A stretch of 64,000 nucleotides of DNA from Mesorhabditis belari (taxonomy: Eukaryota > Nematoda > Chromadorea > Rhabditida > Rhabditidae), in assembly GCA_958450365.1 (NCBI GenBank), contig CAUEEP010000706.1, forward strand, positions 96,146 to 160,145, written 5' to 3'. The notes below the pieces were generated by a model. That model was not told where the DNA came from and ran no database searches. It worked only from the letters and a program-made list of their open reading frames with translations. Made by a program: the position numbers and the translations under genes. The first letter of the stretch is position 1. Each line of letters begins with the position of its first letter. Below, one piece after another: positions 10,751 through 22,260 of this stretch.

Positions 10751-12689
10751 ATCTTTGCTCATTGTGATTATTTGGTGCCTCCAGAAATTCGGAGAAACCA
10801 AATTTGGTTGAGAAAACCAGAAGGATTAAAGCTAGCCAGAAAAGAAGAAGAATCATCAATTCTACCTCCAGATGTAGTGTTGGACGGTTCTATAAGCAAA
10901 GGATCGGTTGATCTAGAGTCGTTCAGCAAGAATCCAGCGATCCCTTTCAATGATGATCCAGACTATTTATTCTTTCAATTTGAAATACTATCAAAAATCA
11001 AGAAGAGCACTGAATTCCGGAACTTTTCGTTTCAACAATTGGAGCCTCAAACAATTGGAGCCAATTGGAGGACTAGATTTGAAGCTCGCTCAACGGAGGA
11101 CTGTAGTGTGAATGAGTTCAGAGGAAAGTTAAGTAAAGAGATTTTGGAAACAATCCCATTAAATGAACGAGAGCTTATAAAAGAAATGCTGGCAATATTT
11201 AAAAGATACTCAAAAGAGATTGGTATAATGGTAGCAGCATTGACGGTGATCCCTTTAACTATGAAAAACGAGAAGATCTATCTGATCAATTACTCACTTG
11301 GCTGAGACAATTTGCTTCACTCCTTGCTTTTGATTTCACTCTACAATATTTTTGCCTCAAGTTTAGCATTCACACTTTGCATATTTGTGAGACAAGTGCA
11401 ATCACATCGATCGAATTATTAGATCTTTTAGATCTCTCAATCCACAATATTGAAGAAATGGAACACATTTTCTCGAGAAGACCAAAATTTATGTTATTTT
11501 ATTTGAATGACTCAAAATATGAATGGTGCAGGGGATTCAATTTTATCGTAAGAAAAGATCTCGGGGAAATGCGATCTGAAGAGCGACGATTCGTTGGTTC
11601 GGTGAGGGATCGGAATTCGGAGTATGTTTATGCAATTTTTGATCTCGAAATGATCCGAAGAATTCTCAACGAGAAAAAGGATATGGTCATAAGACATTCA
11701 AATACAAAAAAGAATAAGAAGAAAATCAATGCAGATCCTTTGAAAGAATTTTGCAATGTTTTGTTCAAGAGTCCGATGATTGGAAGCATTTCTCGAGCTC
11801 TTAAAAAAGAGTTAAAGGATCTCCCGAAAGAAAGTCAAGGCTTTAAAGAGCTAATCACCAATGAGAAAACAGATTGCCGATTTCCCAAAACGATCTATTT
11901 TTTTGATTCAATACCAAAGGATATAATTTTCTCGACATGCAATTGTTCTCCAGTTTGTCCCACTAAAAATTTCTTGAAGAGTTTTCTTAATGAAGAAGAG
12001 CAAATCACATATTCAGAGTGCAGTAAATTGAATCATCGAGAATTTCTTGAAACACACTTTCTTTTCGAAAGAGCTTTTCGATTGATTTATGATTGGGAGA
12101 ATCTCATTCTTTGTCATAGTGTTCATTTATATTTAGTGGAGAAACTTTTATCCGAAATTGAGAAAAAGCTCGATCCATCATTTGGTTTTTACTTTATTTG
12201 CTTGAAAGAAAAAGCAAAATCAGTTGAAACGTTGCGTCTACTTAAACGAGATGATGATGCTGACAGTAATCGATCGTTGAAAGATGGAATTGTCATTGGA
12301 TTAGATATCAATGATAAGTTCTCTTTTCTGGATAAAACTTTTTGGTTTCCGCCAGAAGATGGTTATTACTTATGGACATACGTCGGTTTTACTTACATTA
12401 GTCTTTTCGAACTTGGAGTTATTTTACACATTATGGCAAAGTTTTTACGAAGTTCAGAGACAGGTAAACAGATAATTACCCTTTCTTGAAATCGTTAATT
12501 CATTTTTATTTGTAAGAACTAATAGAGTTAGTTTCAGCATCTGATTGGGGTTGGAAGCAAGATCACAAACGGACTTATTTGGCAGAAATGAAAATGGCGA
12601 TCGATGGCTTTTGGGAGAATCGCAAAATTGTTGCCCGATCTAGGGAAGAGAAAGATTTTTTTCCTAGTACACATGAAAAAATCATGTAG
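10751..12689 (+). CDS. Unidentified large protein, one apparent frame break
   Basis: Coding sequence starts after an acceptor (CTTTTAG|ATC at 10750), runs to about 11220, then continues in another frame through 12463, with a final exon 12538-12689 ending HEKIM and TAG. The product is at least 600 residues, charged, with no signal peptide and no domain that I recognise. A Cys pair (CNCSPVC) lies near 11940. Around 11215 the frame slips by one base in an A-rich tract with no suitable intron, so this is a mutation, a sequence error or a hidden exon. No initiator is seen, so it could be the C-terminal part of the kinase locus, with the transposon nest in an intron. Confidence 0.55.
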
Positions 12690-13330
12690 CATCAATACAT
12701 TATTCTTTTCTTCTTCTTCTTCTTCTTTCTTCTTCTTCTTCTTCATCAGCTTTGATAAAGTGATTTTATTGACAAGCAAATCAAGGACTTGAAATTTTCA
12801 AATTTCAAAAGTTATTTTAGTGTTGTGCAGTTCGTTTTTAATTATTAGATAGTTCAAAAAATACAAACTCGTGCGTCAAACTCAATATTCACAACCAGAT
12901 TCATTCCAAAAATTGTCTAAGCAATTTGGGCACGGTAATATCGGAATCTTGAAAGGCAAAGCTTAATGTGCAAAATAATGCACCAAAAAGGAACTTGGCA
13001 AAAAATCAACTAAGTGTAGCTGTGACTGAGACGATAAAAGTTGATTAGAACGACCGCTGATGGGACTACAACGCTCGAGTCAACTGGCATCTCGTGAAGC
13101 TCGAATGTAATCACACAGTATCACACAGAAGCTTTGATTTCATAGTAAGGAATGGCAAAGAAAGATTTCCGGAGAGTGGATTGAACCTTTTTGCTTTCTG
13201 GGTAGATGCTCTAACCACTGAGCTATCCGGTATCTTCTTGCCGGAAATTAATGAATCGAGTCTTGCAACTATGAACCATACATCGTGGTGTGCATAAAAA
13301 TTTCCATCTATTGATTTATTGTCAAATACA
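12690..13330. other. Intergenic with TTC microsatellite
   Basis: A TTC-rich tract lies at about 12706-12745 and a tRNA-like module at 13180-13255. No gene is otherwise seen. Confidence 0.5.
13180..13255 (-). other. tRNA-like module
   Basis: On the minus strand TAGCTCAGTGGTTAGAGCAT is a perfect D-arm/A box and GGTTCAATCC matches a B box. The anticodon stem pairs poorly (CTACC opposite CAAAA), so a functional tRNA is unlikely. Best read as a tRNA pseudogene or SINE head. Confidence 0.5.
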
Positions 13331-13338
13331 GGAAAGGC

Positions 13339-13600
13339 TTAGCGGCCAGTGTTCACACAAACATAATTCCCATCGCTTCCCATTTGGCAATCTTCATAGA
13401 AATTGCATTTGCCATAGTTTGATTTCTCGCAATGAATCTGATTGTTAAAGTGTCTTTTAGTTAATTTTTAAAAACTCTATTTTATCTTTTAGACAACCAA
13501 CCGTAGTACAGCCCCACTTGTTTGGGTCATTCAAATTGCGGACACAACCGGCCCCGGTTCCTTGGTCACAAGTCCCCTTTTGAGTTCCGCATTTAGGAAT
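13339..13600 (-). CDS. Small cysteine-rich protein, probably secreted (partial)
   Basis: Two exons are clear. 13600 to about 13500 encodes CGTQKGTCDQGTGAGC and WGC. About 13441 to 13339 encodes HCEKSNYGKCNFYEDCQMG and DGNYVCVNTGR before TAA. The regular cysteines resemble small disulfide-rich or EGF-like nematode proteins. The first exon, expected to hold a signal peptide, was not found. A CTATAAAA box lies upstream on this strand near 13715 but no ATG follows it. Confidence 0.5.
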
Positions 13601-13800
13601 CTAATTGTAAGAATTGAACTATAAAATGCTTTTCAAAAGTTTTGTTGATTAACTGGAAAATCAAAAAGTTTCTTCCAACGGAAACAGAGAAAAGGCTAGA
13701 ATAGTATTGTCGCTGGCTTTTTATAGAGCTTTTGATGTGTTTAGAATTTATTTGCGAATATGACGAATTGCTCAAACGATTGTTTTAGATAAGCACGTGT

Positions 13801-15568
13801 TCAACCAACGCTCACAGTAGTAGATTTTCGCTTTTGTTTCCATTGTTTGTTGAATACAATAACGACACAACTAAACACGAATTTCTTGCTGATTTCTTAG
13901 GATAGAAATACCTCAATATGCAGTGTAGCACAAAAGGATAAACTTCTAATGACAAGAAATCTTTTCCAGGCAATATTGCCAGTTGCAAGACTCGATTCAT
14001 TAACAAGTTGCCAACGAGGAAACAGATTGTAATCGAGTGAGTGATCACAACCTGGTAATATTATGATGAAGTCAATCTTTGCCAAGAATGACATTGAAAT
14101 TGATTAGTCTGGGTTATCTTGCTATCATTGCTTTACCAATCAAACCCACCATAATCATCAATCGTAGATCAGATCGACTTTTGAAACCAGACTCCGAACC
14201 GCGGGACTAAAATTGTGATTCTGTACTGATTCACAAAACTCACAATTTTCCAGACTTTTCGTAGAGTCAGCAAGTCAATTGCAATTGTGATTCCCAAAAG
14301 TGTGTACATGATTTGGTCCAAATGATTGATCAAAAAGAGAGCTACTGAATCTCTTCCATGAGCCAAGAATATCTGCAGATACGTGGGGACAAAATACCAT
14401 CCACCATAACAGAGATAGGCATCAAGAGTACTAGCTACTAAAATAAGTTGTTATCTAGAGAAATCAATGAAAACTAGAATTCACTAGCTCTTCTAGGAGA
14501 GATTTTGTTTGTTAACAGGGATGTTCCAGCCGGAGCCAGGGTCTGTAGGCCAAGCCAGGTCAGGCAGGACAGGAGAAGAAGCCAGATCTAGGCCTGGCTT
14601 CTGAACTGGCCTGGCCTTGTCTAGCCTTGTCCTGGCCTTGTCTGACTTAGCCTGACCCGAAAAGCTACAAATAACTCTTAGAACACCGTGATTCTTAGCC
14701 ACTTACCATTTTTGACTTCATAGCAATAAATAACAATTGGTATTGTGAAGAGAAAGACAATTTGTGGAAGTGTATACTTTTCTACTTTTCGATAGTAGAG
14801 TCCATCAAAGAACACGGCAGACACTCTGTTCACCGACAGCCCACTTCCAAGCGTTTGCATTGAATAATTCATTCCCAAATTCAGCGCATTCACAAACATG
14901 TTAATCGTGAGGCCAGAGATTAGAAAACCGTCACGACTCAAACATTGCCAGCTAGGGAAAATTTGGTGTTGCATCAAATTGAACCATATTGGAACCTACT
15001 TAAGCACACAATAGGCCTTGTAAAAGTAGGTCCAAGACTCGTTAAGCCTGCAAAAGCAGTCAACCCATAGTCAACCCATAGATATAATCGGACACCTTTC
15101 GACAAATTGTAATTCTTCCAAATCATTCTTATGCAGAAAATATTGAGGGAAAGACCAAAAATCCCGGACTGAACATTGGTAATTATCTTTTTTGTCGAAA
15201 CTCACCAAAATCATCGATAAAAATATCGTCATATCGTCATGATTAGGCATTTGATTCCATTGATAGGCAAGAATTATATCATTAAAATAAACACCGGCTA
15301 CTTGATTCGACATAAGACATGGCTGAATGTTAGCAGAAACGTATTCGTAATCTGAATTTGCTGCTGGCATTGTTGAATTCGTTTTCCATATTTGAATTGG
15401 CATACTATTGTTGAAGTGGGCAATACTCGTTGTATTGATAAGCTTTGGACTGCTTGTTTCATTCAGATGAAGTGGTTGAGAAATGTTCGGAATACCGGTG
15501 TTCGATATGTTGCACATGAAACAAGTGGTGTTAATGATGTGGCGAGGATTAGTTGTGTTGATCTTCAT
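13801..15568 (-). CDS. Serpentine chemoreceptor-like 7TM gene B
   Basis: The best-preserved receptor in the window. Exons: 15568-15096 (an Asn/Thr-rich, sequon-rich amino end, then LAYQWNQMPNH and TM1), 15047-15000, 14951-14707 (WQCLSRDG, SVNRVSAVFFDGLYYRK, TM3-4), 14437-14244 (YLCYGGWYFVPTYL, TM5), 14206-14150, 14051-13912 (TM6-7) and the tail to 13801. It aligns exon by exon with receptor C. Between 13911 and 13889 a cut of only 23 bases is needed to reach the better tail (FVFSCVVIVFNKQWKQKRKS). Reading through gives a different ending at 13812, so the 3' end may be damaged. Confidence 0.7.
14520..14660. repeat. Degenerate CCTGG-type simple repeat in a receptor intron
   Basis: Imperfect repetition of GGCCTGGCCTTGTC-like words inside the intron between the TM4 and TM5 exons of receptor B. 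A shorter stretch of similar words is at about 22320-22380. Confidence 0.6.
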
Positions 15569-15589
15569 ATTGTTAGTGGTACTCAAACT

Positions 15590-16795
15590 TGCTCAAATAG
15601 TTGTGCCAGTAGAAATGTTAGCTTTATGGCCTTTACAATTGAAATAATTCGCGAAAAAGTGTTAGCTTTCATTTTTGAATGTGAAAAGGACAATTTGCTT
15701 TTTGACAACCAAAAAAGGCAAAATCCAAGAAAGCAATAATGAACCAAATTGAAATTGTTTTCGAAAACAAGACACTTTCGGAGTTAATAAATTTACGCGA
15801 AATGTTGAACGATCTTTTTCAATTCTGGGTCTTTGATTGAGCTTTCAGTTTTGTTTTGAGTTGTACAGGTAGTGGAAAAGATTAAGTTTAATCTCATGAC
15901 ACTCTCATTTAAATATTCTAAAACTTTATCCAATTGCAAGTCTAGTTTTTATGGATAAAACTATTTTTAGTTTTAATTATTTGCATTTTCGTTTAAGGAC
16001 TTTGTGCATCACTTCCGAGCTGAAAGAAATGAACAAAATAACGGCAAAAACGAGAAGAAGAGTCATTCTTTGAACAAAAAGTGTTTTCCCGGCAAACTAC
16101 GAAACTCTTATAGTTAACAATCAAAACAATCAAATAAATGCCTAACGGCAGTTTTTTCAGCTGAGAATTTGATAAAGCTGCAAAACACTGACCGCAACAT
16201 TAGCTCCAAATGCTCCAATTTAGAGCGTTATCATGGATTTGGACGATTCTGTTGTATTCTTTTTCGTGCAACAATTTCTTTGGGTATTTTCATCATCATT
16301 TATTCAATAGTACGGGTGTGCATCGTGAAGCTTGACAGGTAGAAAAGAGATTAGCTTTCTGAATTTAATCCGTTTGTTCTTAACTAATGCAAATCAAACA
16401 CCAAAGTTGATCAATTTAGTTTGAACGTCAATGAGCTTACAAACGGAACCAACAGTACCAATAGCAAACTTTGGTAATCACATTTGAAATGATGAAATTA
16501 AATTAAATGGAATCTAAGTAATGATCTTGAACGTTAATTTATTTTACTTGAAATAGTTTAAGTGCTGTTTTCCTCTTTCAATGGATTTATAGGTTTCTAG
16601 AAAGCTTTACTGTTCTGATGTTTAGAAGCTTGCTTCACCGTTGTTTATGAAAGCTGTGATGCATGAATGTTTATTACTTTAGGCACATAGCATTGAATCC
16701 AATAAATGACTCATTAGTAATCACAAAAGCCAAATTTTGCATAAAGTTTTCCGCGAAAAGAATTGAAGAACCTACTATATATAAAGGACTGAGAC
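15590..16795. other. No recognisable gene
   Basis: AT-rich spacer upstream of receptor B. No motif, repeat or RNA gene is seen. Confidence 0.4.
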
Positions 16796-16796
16796 G

Positions 16797-17104
16797 TCCG
16801 TCTGTCTGCCTGTCTGTCTGTCCGTCTGTCCGTCCGTCTGTCTGCCTGTCTGTCTGTCCGTCTGTCTGTCCGTCTGTCTGTCCGTCTGTCTGTCTGTCCG
16901 CCTGTCTGTCCGTCTGTCTGTCCGTCCGTCTGTCTGTCCGTCTGTCTGTCCGTCTGTCTGTCCGTCTGTCTGTCCGTCTGTCTGTCCGTCTGTCTGTCCG
17001 TCTGTCTGTCCGTCTGTCTGTCCGTCTGTCTGTCCGTCTGTCTGTCCGTCTGTCTGTCCGTCTGTCTGTCCGTCTGTCTGTCCGTCTGTCTGTCCGTCTG
17101 TCTG
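16797..17104. repeat. CTGT/CCGT microsatellite
   Basis: About 300 bases of CTGT units with regular CCGT variants, giving a 12-base higher period (TCCGTCTGTCTG) from about 16920 on. It is preceded by TATATATAAAGGACTGAGA. The long open frames on both strands are artefacts of the repeat. Confidence 0.95.
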
Positions 17105-17229
17105 TCTTTGCGCGTTACTCCTCAGTTCCCAGAGGACCGTTTGCAATGATTTTTGCGCCGTTGAGTGGGGATTACATGTAGTTGTGCAATGTGCTTTTGA
17201 ATTTTTTAAAAAGGGCAATTTGAGTCGCA

Positions 17230-17290
17230 CGGGGAGGTCGAACCCGGATGGTATGGGCGATAGACTGGCGCGCTGTTCACTGCTTCACAG
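17230..17290 (-). other. tRNA-like module
   Basis: The minus strand has GGGTTCGACC (B box) preceded by a weak A box about 40 bases upstream. No cloverleaf could be drawn. It adjoins the microsatellite, which suggests a composite repeat. Confidence 0.3.
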
Positions 17291-17378
17291 CGACAAAAAC
17301 GGTCCATCCCCAAATCCCAAACTCGAAAAAAAACCCGCCGTTATTTCTCGGCTGGTTTATCATAAAAGGATCCCATCA

Positions 17379-17672
17379 TTATCCACTTTCCGAGAGTTCT
17401 CGAATCTTATCCAGAACGTTTTTTTGGCTAGGAACGATGACTTGCACATTCTTAGCTGTTACAAGTTTCCGTTTGAACATTTCCAGAACTTTATAAATCA
17501 TCGATAATTCTTTTGATTTACAACATCTCCTCATGAAAACGCCAAAGCTCAAGTTTTCTTGTTTCTGTGTTAAAACTTTCCTGATCGACTTCTCGAAAAG
17601 TTTGCCTTTTTTAAAATCAAGCAAGACCATTTTTGCTGATGATTCTTGTTGCAACTTCTTGCAATACCTCAA
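17379..17672 (-). CDS. Unidentified possible coding exon
   Basis: A lysine-rich open frame of about 97 residues (SKELSMIYKVLEMFKRKL and similar helical sequence). It shows no family motif. An upstream exon near 17700-17760 may join it through an intron with GTAAG at its donor, but the phases I tried did not fit. A chance frame is possible. Confidence 0.25.
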   Translation of the reverse strand: MRYCKKLQQESSAKMVLLDFKKGKLFEKSIRKVLTQKQENLSFGVFMRRCCKSKELSMIYKVLEMFKRKLVTAKNVQVIVPSQKNVLDKIRELSESG

Positions 17673-17764
17673 AGCGGATGGTTAGTCAGAATTTCAAAAA
17701 AAATACACGTGTTTCTTACCATTTCTTTCACACATTTGAGCTTCATAGAGAACTCGAAGAATGA

Positions 17765-17985
17765 TACCGTATTTTCTCTAATAGTAGTGCACCCCGGCGA
17801 GCCGAGTTGGCGACGATTTTACGGTTCCCAAGCTTTTGCAGAAGCTCAACACTCTAATCCCCCACTAGATCTCATCGTCGGCTACATTTTGCGACCCCAC
17901 ATCGATAGGTTCTGATAAGCGGTTCTCGAGATTTCGAGCAATTTAGGCGACGCTCAGGGTGCACTACTATAGAGAAAATACGGTA
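17765..17985. mobile_element. Small MITE with ACCGTATTTTCTC ends
   Basis: A 221-base element whose ends are inverted repeats of about 30 bases, starting TACCGTATTTTCTCTA and reading on to a GTAGTGCACCC-type core. No coding content. Superfamily not assigned, though the ends could include a TA duplication. Confidence 0.75.
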
Positions 17986-18263
17986 TATGAAAATGGTCAA
18001 GAATTGGATAATTTCTCGCATTTTTGGGATATCGTAAAAAATCCTATAAAATCCTAAAATCCTATCCTAACCTATCCACCCAATGAACCAATCTGACACC
18101 TTAACTCGTTCGATTTTTGACTCTAATTCACCCTGTTTTCAACTCCAAATTCTCATGAGATTTCATTCTTTTGAAAAAATTTGCTAGAATTCTTGAGCAA
18201 ATGACTAGGATTTGATGGATTGGGTTTATAGGTAAAATTCAGTGGATTTCCTACTTGAAACTA

Positions 18264-19502
18264 TTAGGTTGGCAACTTAATAATGACGCGTTTATGTAAC
18301 AAATCATTTATTTCAAAAAAACACAAAAGAAGAGCTTTCAATTCGAAAGGTATTCTCCATTAGTATCTATGACTTCTTCCCATCTTCTGCGCAAATCCCG
18401 GATCCCATCCTCGAAGAACTTGGGAGTTTTTGAGGCGAAGTAGTCACTAACTGCTTTTATGACCTGAGCATGATCATCGAACTTTTCTCCCTCCAAAAAG
18501 TGCTTCAGCGACCGAAACAAAAAGTAATCTGAAGGAGCCAGATCAGGTGAATAAGACGCGTGGGGCAAAACTTTCCAGCCAAGTTCCTCGATTTTCTTAT
18601 AAGTGATCTTTGCAGTGTGAGGTTTTGCGTTGTCGTGTAAAAATCTGACTCTCTCCGGTTTGAGCCCCAATTTCTTCAAAGACTCGTTAACTCTCATTAA
18701 TTGCTTCGAATAAAGATCAGCACCGACGGTTTGGCCAGGTTTCAGCACTTCATAATGCACCAATCCCTTGAAGTTCCACCAGCAACAGAGCATTATCTTC
18801 TTCCCATGGATATCAGGTTTGGGAGTGGTTTAAGGGGTCTGCCCAGCAGATAGCCATTGATTTTTGCGTTTAACGTTCTCGTAGTTGATCCACATTTCGT
18901 CAGAAGTCAAAACCCTGTGAAAAAAGTCGTTTGATTTACATTTTTGTAGCAAAATTGAGGCGACATTTTGTTGCTTTGGGTCAGTTCGTGAGGAACCCAT
19001 TTTCCAACTCGATTCTTTTCCCAAGTTTGTGTAAATAGTTTTCGATTGTCATATTGGATACTTCAAATATTTCTGCCAACTCACGAACGGTGAGTGTTGG
19101 GCAGTCTTCAATTAAGGCGAGCAAGTCATCGTCGACCACTTCTGGAGGATGTCCTTGGTGTGGCTCGTCTACGAGGCTTCCATCGCCGCCTTGGAATCTT
19201 TGAAACCATCGTTGACATTGCCGAATGTGTATACTTTCCTCCCCAAAAACAGTGGTGATCGTGCGATGAGATTCAGCTGGTGATTTTCCTTGTTTAAAAT
19301 CGTAGAACAATGAAGCTCGAATACGGAATTTTTTGTCCTCCATTTTTTGCCAAAAAGCAAATGTTGAAATTTGGAGCACTAAATGTTATTTATGTAGACA
19401 TCTTTTACTTTGTATATATGCAAAAAAGAGGGAAGAAACGGCGCTTGAAATTACAAAAAACATGTTAAGTAGTGAGGCGTCATTATTAAGTTGCCAACCT
19501 AA
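18264..19502 (-). mobile_element. Nearly full-length mariner (DD34D), inactivated
   Basis: A 1239-base element with inverted ends TTAGGTTGGCAACTTAATAA, flanked by TA. The minus-strand transposase starts at about 19341 (MEDKKFRIRASLFYDFKQGK) and ends at 18338 (DTNGEYLSN). The HTH region, DEMW, HDNAKPH and YSPDLAPSD motifs are all present, with 34 residues between the second and third catalytic Asp. Two defects are seen: a frameshift near 19010 after HKLGK and an in-frame TAA at about 18830 after LSAGQTP. Confidence 0.9.
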
Positions 19503-19663
19503 TACATTTGTGATCATCGAGATCCCAATATCTTTGCAACAATTCCTCTCCATACCATTAACTTATCAGAAAATCGTTGTTACGTAAAGTTTCGTATTCT
19601 TGAAAGTAAATATTAATTATATTTGCATCCAAAAGGAATTGAATATAGATTTTGCAAATATTT

Positions 19664-19933
19664 TTATTGGGGAAAAGCTCGTAGACAAGTAAACGATGTT
19701 TCATCGATTTGTTGACAATATAGTTTTGAATTATATCGACAAGTTCTAACTTTGTCAAGGCTTTCTTTTTTCTTTTTCTTTTTCTTCATCAGGGAACTAG
19801 TTGAATGGAATGGGTTCCAAGTAAAAATCACAATAAAACAGAAAAAGAAATTTGTTTGATGCTTTAGATAAACTCGAGCAATTGCCCAAAAAAGAGAAAT
19901 GTTAGCACAATAAAGCGGTACGTTGTCGGGCAT
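19664..19933 (-). pseudogene. Possible chemoreceptor fragment (TM6-7)
   Basis: NVPLYCANISLFWAIARVYL followed by FFFCFIVIFTWNPFHS resembles the TM6-TM7 end of receptors B and C in spacing and hydrophobic pattern. It then runs into a lysine repeat encoded by a TTTC tract. No other receptor exons are near. Confidence 0.3.
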
Positions 19934-20220
19934 GAAGTGATGGTTGATAAATTTTTGTATTAGACTTTAACTTTCTACAGTACCTAGTTTTTGTTTTAAT
20001 TCTGCCGACCCTGTGGACAAGTCCTTGGGATCAATCAAAAATTCATGGTGGGGTCCTGCATTTACGGCACTTGGGATCCAAGATTGGCCAGCAGAGCAGG
20101 CTCATGAATGCTAAAGCAAAACTGGCTGATTAACACTCTGCTTTTCGGGGTTGTACTTATAAATGGCTTATAAGTGGCTTATAAATGGATTAGCTACAGG
20201 ACCGACTCATAGGGACCTAA

Positions 20221-20309
20221 TTGAAGCGACTTTGAATTGAAGCGACTTTGAATTGAAGCGACTTTGAATTGAAGCGACTTTGAATTGAAGCGACTTTGAA
20301 TTGAAGCGA
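20221..20309. repeat. 16-base tandem repeat, about 5.6 copies
   Basis: Perfect head-to-tail units of TTGAAGCGACTTTGAA. Just upstream is a shorter repeat of CTTATAAATGG words at about 20155-20190. Confidence 0.95.
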
Positions 20310-20439
20310 TTAAGAGCCGGATGGCTCTTATGGGGAAGACGTTGGCCAGATCACGAGCGCTTACGCGAATACACGAAGAACAGCTTGCATACGCTTTACA
20401 CAGGGCTTTCTTTTACTCTGTAAAGCTGTCCAATGGAGG

Positions 20440-22260
20440 TTTAAGCTAAAAATTTGCTCTAGAGGGTGAGAGTTGATTGGTCGTGTTCATTTTATCGTAT
20501 CCCATGTCGTATGTCGTCTTTCGCAAAAATGTTTACTTGCTTTCCATCACCTTGCATCGACAGGTTAATAAGTTCTGCATTGGATACAATGTGTGTTTGG
20601 CAAGTTTTTTTCTTTTGATCAATGCTGAACTTTTGGTCAAAAGGATCATTCACGAAAAAAAATCGGAAAGTGAAATCATAGATATTGGAATTGTCACGAT
20701 GTGATGATGGATTGCTTTGCTTTTCGATTATTTGAAAAGACTAGACTGTCGTAATTGCTAGAGAAGGCGATAAACTCCAATGAAGTTTTTGGCTAGGAAG
20801 AAATGATTGATTTCAATCGAAAAGTATTGAAACTGGTGTTTTGATCGATGATCTTTTAATAAGTTAAATAAAATATACAACACTTACAAGTTTTGCAAGA
20901 TATAAACGCAGACACAGACAAGGTATTTTGATCCGATAGTTTGGTAATCTTTTGGTTTTTCAATCCGTTTCTCAACTCTTTATCTGGAAGTTTTCAAAAA
21001 CAAATCAAAGGTAACACTTTGAACTTGAAAAACTTAATAGAAACTCTTATATATCCAAAACAAGATATAAACTAAACTAACTCAAGTTTGAATATAATTT
21101 TAAAAGTTCAAAAAAGATGCAGAGTGACTGTTGATGAGCTGCTTAGCCTTGAGTGAAACATTATCTTACAAGTGACTGAAAATTTGTCAATCTAAGGTTT
21201 AGGAGTGATTTTCAGGGAAAAAGAAACCAAAGTTATCTTGCTATTATCACAGATAATAGCAAGATCAACCATTTCAGAGAAAGGACTCCGGGACAAACGA
21301 AGAAAGCGGAAGAGCTCAGAAAAGGTTGGATTAGAAGGTATTGAAAAACAATTTTACATTTAACTATAAGGTTTAAAAACTGATTGCAAAGTTTCCAAGT
21401 GGACTCAATCATTTCAGGGAACAAACGGGACAAACGCTTCTTAGACGAAAACAATGGAAGAGCTGAATCTGGAATCGAACCCTATGGTAAGAGACTCTTC
21501 AACTAGGCCTTGAGCCTGTAAATATCATTGTTTTGTTTTGCTTTTAGTTTAAACTTAAATTTTAAACATTCAGGAGAATCCATGAGAGCCAAACGTTTCC
21601 TGGACGAGCACAACAGAAGAGCTCAACGCCGTGTTGACTTGAGCTACAACTAAAATGCCACATCTCATGAACAACATTAGCAAATAGATCAAATATTTTT
21701 CGATAAATGTTTTGATATTCAGTTTTGATATTCAGTTTTGATTTCAGTTTTGATTTCAGTTTTGATTTTTCAGTTGTGATTTTATACCGTTGGATATGCA
21801 TTTAAATCTAAAATTTTGCAGAAACTTGGCAATAAGTTCTACATTGTGCGTCTAGCAATTATTAAGCTTTTCTTATCCTTTGATCAATTATAAACTTTTG
21901 ATTAAAAGAATAATACGTGAAAAAATTGAAAGGTGAAATCGTAGATATTGGAATTGTCACAATGTGATGATGGATTGCGTTTGCTTTTCGATCATTTGAC
22001 CGTCGCTAGAGAAAGAAAGAGAAACTGTGGTAAGCAAGGACGAGCGTATGCTTTGATCGAGCAATTTTTAGCAAATTCTATAGTTTAGATTAATCGAAAA
22101 ATACAGTTTAACAGATAAAGACAAAGAATCATTTAACAAATCCGGTAACTCTGGTAATTTTGACTGGCTGTTCAATCTGTTTCTCAACTCATATCTGGCA
22201 ATTTCCATGAAAAAGTAAAGGCAAAAATAAGCTACCAATCTAAAACTAAAGCTTCATCCA
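20440..22260 (+). repeat. Duplicated segment pair flanking K/R exons
   Basis: About 20560-21000 and 21825-22260 are diverged copies. Both carry a CAATAAGTTCT-like start, an AAAAATTGAAAG stretch and TTGGAATTGTCACGATGTGATGATGGATTGC. The first copy retains an open frame (about 20477-20704, one hydrophobic segment, ending SEIIDIGIVTM), while the second is full of stops. Function is unknown. Confidence 0.45.
21278..21653 (+). CDS. Duplicated K/R-rich exons, possible secreted-peptide gene (3' part)
   Basis: Three small exons follow ATTTCAG-type acceptors: 21278-21337 (LRDKRRKRKSSEK), 21418-21486 (NKRDKRFLDENNGRAES) and 21574-21653 (MRAKRFLDEHNRRAQRRVDL, stop TAA). All joins are phase 1, so the exons can duplicate without breaking frame. 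Exons 2 and 3 share KRFLDE.N.RA. Dibasic KR sites before FLDE suggest a processed peptide precursor, but no signal-peptide exon was found. It could instead be a nuclear basic protein. Confidence 0.4.

Noticed and set aside
12604..12792. Ser/Phe-rich or Lys/Glu-rich frames
   Set aside because: They come from the TTC microsatellite next to the last exon of the 10.75-12.69 kb gene.
13180..13255. Functional tRNA gene
   Set aside because: A and B boxes are good but the anticodon stem does not pair. The same holds for the other tRNA-like modules.
16663..17230. Long Cys/Val/Ser-rich and Asp/Gly/Gln/Thr-rich frames on opposite strands
   Set aside because: Both are translations of the CTGT/CCGT microsatellite.
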